Source of the DNA: Paenibacillus odorifer
Lineage (GTDB): Bacteria; Bacillota; Bacilli; Paenibacillales; Paenibacillaceae
Direction: 5' to 3'
Assembly (NCBI RefSeq): GCF_000758725.1
Contig: NZ_CP009428.1
Span: 4,340,001-4,404,000, forward strand
Length of the DNA: 64,000 bases
Shown here: positions 50,617 through 59,034 of the stretch, piece after piece
How the letters are laid out: the number at the start of each line of letters is the position of its first letter
Position numbering within the stretch: the stretch's first letter is position 1
The notes under the pieces: model-generated
What the model saw: the letters and a program-made list of their open reading frames with translations, nothing else
What the model was told of the DNA's origin: nothing
Database searches by the model: none
Program-made: the position numbers and the translations under genes

Positions 50617-50664
50617 TTTATTGGCGGAGGATATTTTTCTGTACATCATCTATAAAAAACAGTC

Positions 50665-51234
50665 TCATTCATTCTCTTGACGTCCTAACATCTGATCTAT
50701 CTTCTCTTTTGCACCTTCCCATGAGGTCAATAATGGAAAAGCATATTGTTCACGGGCCCGCAAATTCCATGGATGCGGAATACAAAGCACTTTTCTTCCC
50801 CCCTGCAATGCCGGAACCAGGTTATGCACCCCGTCATCGATCAATAGATCGTAGTTAATAAGATTTTTTCGCTTACAGGTAAAGAAATTTTCAATCGGAA
50901 TAAACGGCATATGCTTCTGCAGCCAGTTCCATTTTTCCACCACCGACTGGGGTTGGGCTGCCGTAACAATAATTACATCATAAGCGTTATGCAACTTCTC
51001 CATTTCTCCTACGACATGTTCGTCAAACAGTTCAAGCTCTTCATACAGACCGGGCCGCCCATAGAAAATCTCTTGTGTACAATCCGGATGACGTAAATGA
51101 TCCGTATTCCAATCAAGCATTTCCTCATACCGCAGCAGATGCGTGGGAAAATCATTATTATTATGGTATATGGCTCGCTTCACTAGATGGCAAATTGTAT
51201 CATCCATATCTACTGCAATTATTGGCTTCCTCAT
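50665..51234 (-). CDS. 5'(3')-deoxyribonucleotidase-like HAD phosphatase
   Basis: A 189-aa HAD-superfamily enzyme of the NT5C type. Motif I is AVDMDDTICHLV (nucleophile and general acid Asp), motif II is DVIIVTAAQPQSVVEKWNWL, motif III Lys in FFTCKRKNLINYD and motif IV LLIDDGVHNL. It would remove phosphate from (deoxy)nucleoside monophosphates. GGAGGCGCAG precedes the ATG at 51234. Own terminator; no operon. Confidence 0.88.
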   Translation of the reverse strand: MRKPIIAVDMDDTICHLVKRAIYHNNNDFPTHLLRYEEMLDWNTDHLRHPDCTQEIFYGRPGLYEELELFDEHVVGEMEKLHNAYDVIIVTAAQPQSVVEKWNWLQKHMPFIPIENFFTCKRKNLINYDLLIDDGVHNLVPALQGGRKVLCIPHPWNLRAREQYAFPLLTSWEGAKEKIDQMLGRQENE

Positions 51235-51319
51235 CTGCGCCTCCATTATTTTTTTAGATTACACTTTAATTATATACAATGAAAATACGGTTTTCGTCGA
51301 GAGTTAATTAAAATCCCGG

Positions 51320-51511
51320 TTAATGTTTATTAAATGCTTCTACGCATTTTTGGCAGATACAAGCTTTCCCTCTCAGTTCTTCCGGGATCTGTTCTTGCAA
51401 TTCGAGTGGAATTTCTGTATGGAAACACCAACATTCATCGCTTTCAGCGCCACAACGATTCAATTCTTTACATAAAGGACAATGGCGTTCTTCAACCAGT
51501 ATGTTCATCAT
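51320..51511 (-). CDS. Cysteine-rich CWC-family small protein
   Basis: A roughly 63-aa protein with CPLCKELNRCG, CWCFHTEIP and ACICQKCVEAF, eight Cys in paired spacing that would bind zinc. This is the pattern of the cysteine-rich CWC family of unknown function. Start uncertain: ATG 51511 or 51508, or a TTG at 51517 that is better spaced from GGGGGAG. Confidence 0.75.
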   Translation of the reverse strand: MMNILVEERHCPLCKELNRCGAESDECWCFHTEIPLELQEQIPEELRGKACICQKCVEAFNKH

Positions 51512-51873
51512 ATCCAAAATTTCTACTCCCCCAAAAATCACAAACTATTTTTCTTTGGAAAACCATATTAATAAAAAAATCCAACAAATGACAATACGTC
51601 AGTAAGTAAAACAAATACCCCCCCGAATAGGTTTCCGCCATAACTACTTCTGAAGATCCCTAGTTTAGCATAAGCCCAATTTCTCTATTATTCCTAGACT
51701 TGTGAACTCGGTTCACTTGCATTAAGATAGTGAACATTACGAACTCAAATGGGAGAATAACAGATGAATGATAAGAAGATGAGCTTTTTAGAGTGGGTTC
51801 GGGAAAGAAACAGTCTCGTATTTATCCGCTTCAAACCCCCACTGCAATATTTTCATGTGTACCTCCAACAGTA

Positions 51874-52020
51874 TTATTTCACTCTTCCAAGTGCTATCTT
51901 TCCTTCTATTAAATCTTTTCTTATTTCATGCAAAGCTTTAACTCCTTCATTCGTAAGTGCGACCTGATTATAGTTTAATCCAACACCCATCCTTTGCCTA
52001 TCATCCAGAAGGGATGCAAA
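51874..52020 (-). pseudogene. C-terminal fragment of an unidentified gene
   Basis: An open minus-strand frame with protein-like sequence (VALTNEGVKALHEIRKDLI, EGKIALGRVK then TAA at 51874) but no ribosome site and an in-frame stop at 52021-52023. The piece looks like the end of a regulator-type protein truncated by a deletion. It opens the degraded block that extends to 55.5 kb. A plus-strand ORF from 51764 shares the region and has GGGAGAATAACAG before its ATG, but its second half is antisense to this fragment. Confidence 0.4.
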
Positions 52021-52045
52021 TCAGTGGTCGTTAGTATCTCTTCAC

Positions 52046-53193
52046 CTATATGGATATTCCAGTATCTGGATTATTGGACCAGACCATATCACCAACTTGA
52101 ACCTGTTCAATCGGCTTGGCACCTTCTTGGTTATTCACCAGTGTGCCAGGTGAGAAGCAATTACACGGGTTGAATTTATAGATTTGCCTGAATATCCGTG
52201 CTACAAGAATAAGTTTCTGTCCACGAACAAGATATAAAATGGAGTTGAGTCCATCAGGACCCGCCCCAAGGATTTTAATAATATTTCCTGTTAGATCATA
52301 GTGAAAACAAGGTGGGTCGTCAGAATTAATGCATACTTTTACTTCGTTGTCTATTAATTTTTTGATTGGATATTTATCCCACGACGGATATACTTCTAAG
52401 CTTATATTAGAAGCTGGACATAGAGTAAGTAATATTTTTTTATCTGCCAACCATTCTAATAACTTTTCGTCCTCTACAGCACGAACACCATGATCTATTC
52501 TATCAAATGGTATCGATTGGATGGCATCCCAAATACCTTCTGGACCAACTTCTTCACCAACATGACCCGTAATAAAGAATCCATTTTCTTTTGCAACAGC
52601 AAAAGCCTCAGCTTGCCGATGAGCCGGATGTCCAAGTTCTTGCATATCCATTCCCACAGCAATCAATGAAATCATATCTCTGTACTTCACTAACTCTTGA
52701 ATATATTTACAGTTATCCTTAACTTGAGCTGTTCTATCGAGGTTTGCAATGAAACGTATATCAATATTATTAAACTTTTGTTTTACTAATTTTAAGCCTT
52801 TAGCAAAGCCATTCATAACAGTTTTTAGTGGAATTCCTCTACGTCCATAGCAAGCTGTGTAATCAAACATTGCTTCACGATAAATAATATTTTGTTCTAC
52901 CATTTCACGAGCACACTCAAAGCCATGTCAGCGAAGTCATTTTCTGTTTGAATTGAAGAGATCGCTGTTAACATCACAGTAATAAATTCATTAGCAATAA
53001 TTCTCAGAATACTATTTCGCTTTAATCCAAATATTTTTTCTTTTTCTGGCCAGGTTAAATTATCCATATTTCTATTTGAAAGAATCTCAAAAGCCCTTAT
53101 GAAATAAGTTCTCTCTATTAATTCTTTGCTTGAATTCAAACCGTATTCACAACTACAGTCAGGACAAAGAAAATACTGTTTAGAATGCAGCAA
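52046..53193 (-). pseudogene. Adenosine-deaminase-like gene, frameshifted and joined to a Hint-domain fragment
   Basis: The adenosine/AMP deaminase fold is clear in the 3' part: ITGHVGEEVGPEGIWDAI, FDRIDHGVRAVEDEKLL, LTLCPASNISLEVYPSWDKY and VCINSDDPPCF. The N-terminal half is in another frame: FADMALSVLVKW stops, whereas adding one T to the TTT run at 52919-52921 gives FADMAFECAREMVEQNIIYR, so one base was lost. The metal-binding HxH start of the enzyme is not visible. From about residue 205 of the second frame the sequence changes and ends in CNCFSPGTLVNNQEGAKPIE and QVQVGDMVWSNNPDTG, the start of a Hint (hedgehog/intein) domain as found in Rhs-type polymorphic toxins. The result is a decayed chimera. 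Confidence 0.82.
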
Positions 53194-53398
53194 GTGTGAT
53201 AAGTACGCCCTGCAGAAGACGAAGCAAGGATGTTGGGAGTACTCTTGATACTAAAAGTGAATTAGGTTCATCGATATCTGGATGAAGAGAACTAACCACA
53301 ATTACAGCGACTACGGGTACTGTTATTTTATAATCGGCTAACCCTAAGATCGAAATAGTAACTCCGGTACTTATGGCTAAGTGAGCTCTTCCCATCAT
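53180..53398 (-). pseudogene. Truncated YdjM-family membrane hydrolase
   Basis: MMGRAHLAISTGVTISILGL, VPVVAVIVVSSLHPDIDEPN and SLLVSRVLPTSLLRLLQGVL are the first 70 residues of a YdjM-type (DUF457) inner-membrane, metal-dependent hydrolase, with the DID motif. Full members are 170-300 aa; here the frame breaks off at 53180 where the deaminase remnant begins. AAAGG lies upstream of the tandem ATGs. Confidence 0.8.
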
Positions 53399-53417
53399 AA
53401 GAATCAATAACCTTTCT

Positions 53418-54599
53418 TTAGCAAGGTAGTATGTGAATGATATCCACTAATTTTCTTGAATATTGACACTTTGGGAGACTACGAATGACTCTTCCCCCAT
53501 ATCTCTTGGTTAAGATCCTGTTATCTAGAATGATAAAAGCGCCTTGGCACTTCATGGATCGATTTAAACGCCCAATCCTTGCTGAAGCTTTACCATCATT
53601 TTAGGGAACATATAATCAAAGAAACTGCTGCGCTTGGCTTAGAGTAGCACAAACCTCGGAAATTTCAATCTTGGTTGTCATAAGCTTGAAGGCAAGTAAT
53701 CCTCCTTGATCATCTCTCATCTTCTTTCCTACTTGAGCGTACACTTCATCAATTTGCTGGTGAAAAGTTTGACGAAGCTGAGCAAGCTCGACTTGATTTC
53801 CATGATCGAGTTCCGAAAATGCACTTCGTTTGAAGATTGCTTCGTCAAAAATGACGGCATCATATGCTGGAAGAGTACCATTCCCCGTCTTCATTCTCAT
53901 TTTTAGATCATTAAAGAAGTAGGCGAAATTTGTGACAATTATATGGGAGGTATACATCTTTCCTTTCAGGTCTTCTAACATGCAGTTGCTTGGTTTAGTA
54001 TTGGCTGGACAATTGGAAGCACTAATCTTTTTTCACACATTGTCTTCAACATCGAATCCTAGAGCCGCACGATCCCCAACCCGTTCTTGTTTCACCATCT
54101 TTGAAATTTCACGTACAAGTTTAGCTTCAGAATCATTACTGCGTAACTTTTCTTGCCAGAGAGCTTCTAATTTTGTATTACAAATATAATGATCTTTTTC
54201 TTTGACATGTTGGAACTTAAGTGATAACTTCTCCATCTTAAGAATGTTAACTACTCTTGGCAGCTCCACATTAACGATTTGATTCATTAAAGGGATCGTA
54301 TGCGTACAGACAATAACTGTTTTCTTATTAACGACAGCCCATCGAGCTGCAGGAGTTAAATATCCAAATGATTTACCAGTCCCGGTGCCGGCTTCGCAGA
54401 TTAAATGCTGTGAATTTTCTAAAGATTCGCCAACCTTTTTCGTAATCTTTATTTGGGGGGCTCGTGGGATATATCCATTTACTAACTTAGACAAATGCCC
54501 TTGAGCCCCGAAAGCCCGTTCAATAAATAATATATTGTAAATGCCTTTGTAGGAAGCTTGATAAATAAAATCTATGCTATCACTCTCATACTTATTTAT
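53418..54599 (-). pseudogene. DinG-type helicase gene with stop, deletion and frameshift
   Basis: N-terminal helicase part: IERAFGAQGHLSKLVNGYIP, Walker A LICEAGTGTGKSFGYLTPAA. An in-frame TGA at 54033-54035 breaks the frame (ASNCPANTKPSNC continues beyond it in the same frame), consistent with a TGG-to-TGA change. IIVTNFAYFFNDLK and AVIFDEAIF follow (DEAI replaces DEAH). After about 53640 a large internal part is missing, then the C terminus returns as FDYMFPKMMVKLQQGLG, and one base further out of frame as RLNRSMKCQGAFIILDNRIL and TKRYGGRVIRSLP, ending at 53418. Clearly dead. Confidence 0.87.
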
Positions 54600-54805
54600 T
54601 CATCTAAAATTTTGGAAGCATCTGATTCGTAAAAGTATTCATTTTGTCGATCTTTATACTCCTGCGGAATTTCCTTCCCCCAATATTTTGCATACGAATG
54701 TAATGTCCTCTTGTTCCCTCCACTTCCAGGTTTCCCAAAATAAAATTCGAGATAACTCTCGGGTTTGCTAATAGGATCAAAATCCCGATCACTAATATCT
54801 TCCAC
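54596..54805 (-). CDS. Unknown 69-aa ORF or gene tail
   Basis: GTG-initiated frame with a protein-like composition (YLEFYFGKPGSGGNKRTLHS, YAKYWGKEIPQEYKDRQNEY) ending just before the helicase remnant. No good ribosome site and an in-frame stop a few codons upstream, next to the insertion-sequence fragment. It is probably the 3' remnant of a larger gene cut by that junction. No family recognised. Confidence 0.35.
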   Translation of the reverse strand: MEDISDRDFDPISKPESYLEFYFGKPGSGGNKRTLHSYAKYWGKEIPQEYKDRQNEYFYESDASKILDE

Positions 54806-54825
54806 GATGGATTAGGCAACCCTCT

Positions 54826-55183
54826 AGCTTTTCTACTGACGGGTGGTCAAGTTATTCTTTTCCAGCGATTGAATTGCTTCAGGAGTTAGATATTATTGGA
54901 AGTCACATTCTTGGCGACAAAGCCTATGGCTCAGAAGCGATTCGGACTGGATTACGACTAAACAGGCCACTTACACCATTCCGCCTAAAACGAATAGTCA
55001 ACATCCATGGAAGGTCGATTGGATCGGTAGAAAGAACTCCACTTGGTTGAATGCTTTTTCAATAAAATCAAACACTTTCGCCGTGTGGCCACTCGTTACG
55101 ATAAGTTGGCTAAGTCAATCCTCGCGTTTATATACATAGCTTCCATTTTTAAATTGACTCAATGATAGTTTTCAGACACGCCC
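54826..55183 (+). mobile_element. 3' half of an IS5-family (IS427-like) insertion sequence
   Basis: The plus strand, read in three frames, gives the C-terminal part of an IS5-type DDE transposase: LDIIGSHILGDKAYGSEAIR, then DWITTKQATYTIPPKTNSQH, then VECFFNKIKHFRRVATRYDK and SILAFIYIASIFKLTQ with stop at 55163-55165. It holds the second catalytic Asp (GDKAYGS) and the N3-type ECFFNKIKHFRR with the catalytic Glu. AGTTTTCAGACACGCCC at 55167-55183 is the expected right terminal inverted repeat, followed by TAA. The left half is missing and two frameshifts disable the gene. Confidence 0.85.
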
Positions 55184-55186
55184 TAA

Positions 55187-55460
55187 ATGACATTATTCAA
55201 AAAAAGTGGCGTAATGGCCTCCTCCTATGTAGGTGGGCTTAATAGTAGAGCCTTAATTCCGGTCAATGAAGATCACGGCATGATTCAAGCGGCTCAGCGG
55301 GGTACCCTTACACTAGAGAAGCTGGAAGCTATGACCTTTGGTCGAATTTGGCGGCCTGCTCGGATATGCACCAGTTATAGCAGTAAACGGCTTCAACTGC
55401 GCGAACTTCGTTAATCGTGGCGGACGAATCCCAGCTCCAATTCATAGCTTTAAGAATTAA
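55187..55460 (+). pseudogene. UPF0210 (DUF711/PFL-like) gene remnant
   Basis: Frame 1: MASSYVGGLNSRALIPVNED then HGMIQAAQRGTLTLEKLEAMT, which is a UPF0210 core block. From about 55338 another frame continues with EFGGLLGYAPVIAVNGFNCA and NFVNRGGRIPAPIHSFKN and a TAA at 55458-55460, the usual C terminus of this family. The piece between (VCSVGLDMIA-type) is missing. It abuts the right end of the IS fragment, so the 5' part was lost with or after the insertion. Confidence 0.85.
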
Positions 55461-55470
55461 TTGAAACCTC

Positions 55471-55519
55471 AAACAGCAAGTCCCTATTTCACTTCACTTA
55501 GGAGACTTGCTGTTTTTTT
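55471..55519 (+). terminator. Terminator surviving from the UPF0210 gene
   Basis: AAACAGCAAGTC (55471-55482) pairs with GACTTGCTGTTTTTTT (55504-55519). Directly downstream of the UPF0210 remnant stop. Confidence 0.88.
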
Positions 55520-55626
55520 GTGTTAGTTAGTCAGTCGTAGAAAAAAACTTTAGCTGAATGTAGAGGCATATCATTTGATATACCCCTTTATCCATCTTAT
55601 TGCAATTAAATCAAACCGTTTCCATT

Positions 55627-57585
55627 CTATTTGAACTGGAACCAAGTTAAATTTGCAACTGTGGTTGAATCTGACTTAACAAAAGTAACATATACTGTAT
55701 GGGTTCCTACAGCTGTCCCGGCATTAAGCGAGATATTCTTGACTGACCATGTCTGCCATCCGCCTGTGCTTTCTGCCGTCCAATAACCCAGCATAGTGCC
55801 TGTAGGGCTGTCCAAGTGGAATTCTATTCTTCCGCCGGAATTAGCGGATGCAACCTTCAAATCAATACTTGTTTTAGCTGTACTACCAAAATCTACATTT
55901 TTAAATGCTATATAGTCGCCATTACTCCCTCCACCAACATCCAGCCCACCATCAGTGCTTGCCTCATAGGAAATAACACCTGAACTAAGGTTATAGCCTT
56001 CCGCTTCAAATTTCAATGTGTTGAATTTTGGAGCTTCAGCATAGCTGTTAGTATCTGTTATTTTCAATTCTGTCAATGTAGTTGCCGCAACTCCACCGAC
56101 GCGAACATTGTTTAATGTAACTCCGGAGACAGTAAATGTATCACTCCAACCCTTCATTACTGAAATTTCACCTAAAGCGCGTAAATTGATATTATTATAG
56201 ACCACATTTTTTATCGGTCCGCTTTTTGCAGAAAGATCAAACCATCTGGAGTGAACACCGGATCTTGGCCAGAAGCCTTCTACATCTATATTGTCAAATA
56301 TGATGTTTTGTGCTGGTGTAGTCCCATAAAGATGACCTACCGCTAAAGCGCGCCAGCACCTGTATACATAAGAGTTTTTAACAACAATGCCATCCTGAAG
56401 CTGTTTAACTCCATCTCCAACCTTAAATGCTCCACATCTGCTCCAAGCCAAAGCATCATCCACAACTACATTTGACTGGTTTTCAGGACTTCCCGGCCAG
56501 TTTGCAGCTATATCCGTAGTTGCTACATCCCATGTCTTAAATGAGTATGTGTCATCCTCCGATACTGCTACCGTGTGCTTTATTAGTACATTCTGGCTCT
56601 CTTGAATGTCTATTGCATCATTTTCATAATCAAGTTCATTGTTGTTGAAATGCTTTGTATTCTGGAATGTGACGTTATTGGATCTTGTAACTATGGTAGC
56701 CCAGCCCCCGCTGTCTCTTATTGTTATGCCGTCAACCGTGAAGTTGCTGCACTGCAAGGGTACAAGAATATTGTTCAAATAATTCTTTGTATTTCTCATA
56801 TAATGGCCATTGCCGTCAATAGTCCCCCTGCCGTATATCTTAATATTGTTTGCATTTGTTTCGGTGTAAATAAACCATGTTCCATCCTTACCCAGAGAAT
56901 TCTTATGAAAATGGGTAGTGTAATCGCTCGGATTTCCTGAACCCCTTATAACAGAACCACCCTCCAGATAAACCGAAACATTGCTTTTTAAAACAAGGTT
57001 TCCGCACTTATAAACACCGGCTGGAACGTATACTATACCGCCACCTGCTGCGTTAGCCGCATTTATGGCGTTTTGTATTGCAGTTGTAGCCATAGCGGCA
57101 CCGGTACTGTCGGCACCGTATTGAGTTTTAACATTGTATATACCTGTACCGGATGAAGCCGGAACATTGGTTTCAAGAGCATCTGCCGCAATAACCAGAT
57201 CTTTCAGATTATTGATTTTAACTATAAGATATGTTGGTGATGAAAGTGTAAATGTAAGTGTATTTCCGCTCTTTGTTGCAGTAATTCCCAAAGCTTTGGG
57301 AGAAATATTATAGGTATTGATTGTCTCGCTTGCTGTTATTGTGATTGTAGTAGTACCTGAAAAAGAGAAATTACAATAATTATAGTTTACAAATATCGCC
57401 GAAGTGTCGATTACCGGTATATTTGTAGAGTCTGCTGTTACCGTGTATTGACTGGTCGTGGTATAGATCGACGGTAATGGATAGCTTACAATTGTATCCG
57501 CCGCTCTTGCTGTCAAAGGAACGACAGCTAAAAGACTGGCGAGCATACAAACAATTAAGCTTAAAAATTTTACCTTTTTCAGCAT
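55627..57585 (-). CDS. Secreted beta-helix glycosidase with CBM6 (GH28/pectinase-like)
   Basis: A 652-aa exported protein. Signal peptide 1-28 (MLKKVKFLSLIVCMLASLLA ... TARA), an N-terminal beta domain (about 30-145), a right-handed parallel beta-helix (about 150-500: YGADSTGAAMATTAIQNAIN, GGGIVYVPAGVYKCGNLVLK, NDAIDIQESQNVLIKHTVAV, SEDDTYSFKTW) and a C-terminal CBM6 (about 520-652: FEAEGYNLSSGVISYEASTD, NGDYIAFKNVDFGST, GGWQTWSVKNISLNAGTAVG). The acidic ENDAID and SEDD positions correspond to the catalytic region of GH28-like enzymes, but the substrate, pectin or another polysaccharide, is uncertain. GAAAGAGGTG precedes the ATG. Single gene. Confidence 0.85.
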   Translation of the reverse strand: MLKKVKFLSLIVCMLASLLAVVPLTARAADTIVSYPLPSIYTTTSQYTVTADSTNIPVIDTSAIFVNYNYCNFSFSGTTTITITASETINTYNISPKALGITATKSGNTLTFTLSSPTYLIVKINNLKDLVIAADALETNVPASSGTGIYNVKTQYGADSTGAAMATTAIQNAINAANAAGGGIVYVPAGVYKCGNLVLKSNVSVYLEGGSVIRGSGNPSDYTTHFHKNSLGKDGTWFIYTETNANNIKIYGRGTIDGNGHYMRNTKNYLNNILVPLQCSNFTVDGITIRDSGGWATIVTRSNNVTFQNTKHFNNNELDYENDAIDIQESQNVLIKHTVAVSEDDTYSFKTWDVATTDIAANWPGSPENQSNVVVDDALAWSRCGAFKVGDGVKQLQDGIVVKNSYVYRCWRALAVGHLYGTTPAQNIIFDNIDVEGFWPRSGVHSRWFDLSAKSGPIKNVVYNNINLRALGEISVMKGWSDTFTVSGVTLNNVRVGGVAATTLTELKITDTNSYAEAPKFNTLKFEAEGYNLSSGVISYEASTDGGLDVGGGSNGDYIAFKNVDFGSTAKTSIDLKVASANSGGRIEFHLDSPTGTMLGYWTAESTGGWQTWSVKNISLNAGTAVGTHTVYVTFVKSDSTTVANLTWFQFK

Positions 57586-57769
57586 AAATAAACACCTCTT
57601 TCATATTTTTAGGAAATACTCTGTCATCAGTGAATAATGATTTCACCAGTGATGCTCTATTACTCTTTTCATAAAATCGACATATTCCTGTTCAGCTTCG
57701 GAAGTGGCAGAGTAATACTAACCTTTTCTGCATCAGCAAAGTTTCCTTTTAAAATACGGTCCCGGTTTT

Positions 57770-57922
57770 GTTGCACCTTGTGCAGGATTTCTGCGTTGGT
57801 CGCTACTACTGAGCTATATTGTTGCATTTTATGGATAATCTACCCACGGTCGCTGTTGTTGATTTAGCATAGTTGCACTTCATGCACAAACTCCGCGCAA
57901 GCCGCTCCAATCATGGCACATG
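57770..57922 (+). repeat. Three imperfect 51-bp tandem repeats
   Basis: The word GTTGCA recurs at exactly 51-bp steps (57770, 57821, 57872), each followed by a TGnA block (GTTGCACCTTGTGCAGGA, GTTGCATTTTATGGATAA, GTTGCACTTCATGCACAA) and, 29-30 bases in, by GTCGCT, GTCGCT and GCCGCT. The units fill most of the 380-bp gap between the beta-helix enzyme and the GC-rich GH130 cluster. No gene in this gap. Confidence 0.7.
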
Positions 57923-57967
57923 GTCCCACTGTTACTCCGCATTTCCGCCCTCAGCCTGCTTCCAATC

Positions 57968-58978
57968 TTATCTATGCTCCGGCTCCAGACAGAGTCGGAG
58001 CAGGTCGTCCACATGGGCCGTTGCCAGACATTCTACCGTATCCGCAGAGCCATAATAGATCTTGACCTCGCCGTTATCCTCCAGAATCATCCCTCCCGGA
58101 AAAATCACATGATTGCGGAAGCCCCCGCCAATCTCATAGTCTGTCTCCGGTGCCAGCAGCGGCTGCCTGCTCATGCCGATCACCTTGCGGGGGTCCTCCA
58201 GATCCAGCAGCATAATTCCGGCGGTATAGCGCTTCTTCCAGGTGTCCTCCCAACCATGCTTGCCTCTGGCCGGGTCCACATCCACCGCATGGAAGGTGGT
58301 CAGCCAGCCCTTATCCGTCCGGACCGGAGGTGCGGCCGGACCGACCTTGTCATTGGCAAACGGCACCTGCTCGACGGCGAGCAGTAGGCTGGAGTTGCCC
58401 CAATGCTTCAGGTCCGGCGACTCGGAGATCCAGGCATCGAAGCGGTCCCTGCCGCCGCGGCTGTATACCGTGAAGGGACGCTCCAGCCGGACATACTTGC
58501 CGCCGATCAACTCGGGAAACAGTACCATATTGCGCAGGTCCGGTGTAGACAGGCTGAGCACCTCGAAGTGTTCCAGATCATCGGTAACGGCAATTCCGCC
58601 GCGGATGCCATGGTGCGTATCCACGGCAAAACACATATAACAACGGCCGCCGATCACGGTCAGGCGCGGGTCGTAGGCGCGGATAATTTCCTCGTCATGC
58701 ATTTTGAACACTGGCTTCGGGCCGGCGGTCCAGCTCAGCCCGTCGTCACTGTAAGCAATGCCGAGATCCGTGGTGTGGTGCGGCTCAAGCGTCTGATCGG
58801 CCAGTGAGCCGTAATCATTGCGGAAGATCATCACATATTTGCCGTTAAATTTCGTTACACCGGCATTGAATACCAGTGCGGTGGGGTAAGGAATCTTCGC
58901 TGCAGCCAGCACCGGATTGCCCGGATACCGCCGGATGAACGGGGCAGATTGCAGAATCGCCGGAACGTGTTGAGTCAT
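57968..58978 (-). CDS. GH130 glycoside phosphorylase
   Basis: A 336-aa five-bladed propeller enzyme of family GH130, which phosphorolyses beta-mannosides (such as beta-1,4-mannooligosaccharides or Man-GlcNAc) to mannose 1-phosphate. Seen are NPVL near residue 21, VFNAGVTKFNGKYVMIFRND, the proton donor Asp103 in AYDPRLTVIGG (YDPRL for the usual EDPRL), NMVLFPELIGGKYVRLERP, KVGPAAPPVRTDKGWLTTFH and the closing IYYGSADTVECLATAHVDDL. The AAGGAGGTACACCCC site precedes the ATG. It is the last gene of a sugar ABC importer cluster that presumably supplies its substrate. Confidence 0.92.
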   Translation of the reverse strand: MTQHVPAILQSAPFIRRYPGNPVLAAAKIPYPTALVFNAGVTKFNGKYVMIFRNDYGSLADQTLEPHHTTDLGIAYSDDGLSWTAGPKPVFKMHDEEIIRAYDPRLTVIGGRCYMCFAVDTHHGIRGGIAVTDDLEHFEVLSLSTPDLRNMVLFPELIGGKYVRLERPFTVYSRGGRDRFDAWISESPDLKHWGNSSLLLAVEQVPFANDKVGPAAPPVRTDKGWLTTFHAVDVDPARGKHGWEDTWKKRYTAGIMLLDLEDPRKVIGMSRQPLLAPETDYEIGGGFRNHVIFPGGMILEDNGEVKIYYGSADTVECLATAHVDDLLRLCLEPEHR

Positions 58979-59034
58979 GGGGTGTACCTCCTTGAATGTT
59001 AAAGATGGATTATGGGTTGCGCAGGGCCGGACCG

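Noticed and set aside
51764..51967. 67-codon plus-strand ORF with a fair ribosome site
   Set aside because: Its second half is antisense to a protein-like minus-strand fragment and the whole lies in a degraded block; at best a 5' remnant of an unknown gene.
54604..54819. Alternative minus-strand frame of 71 codons near the IS fragment
   Set aside because: Overlaps a more protein-like frame and has no ribosome site.
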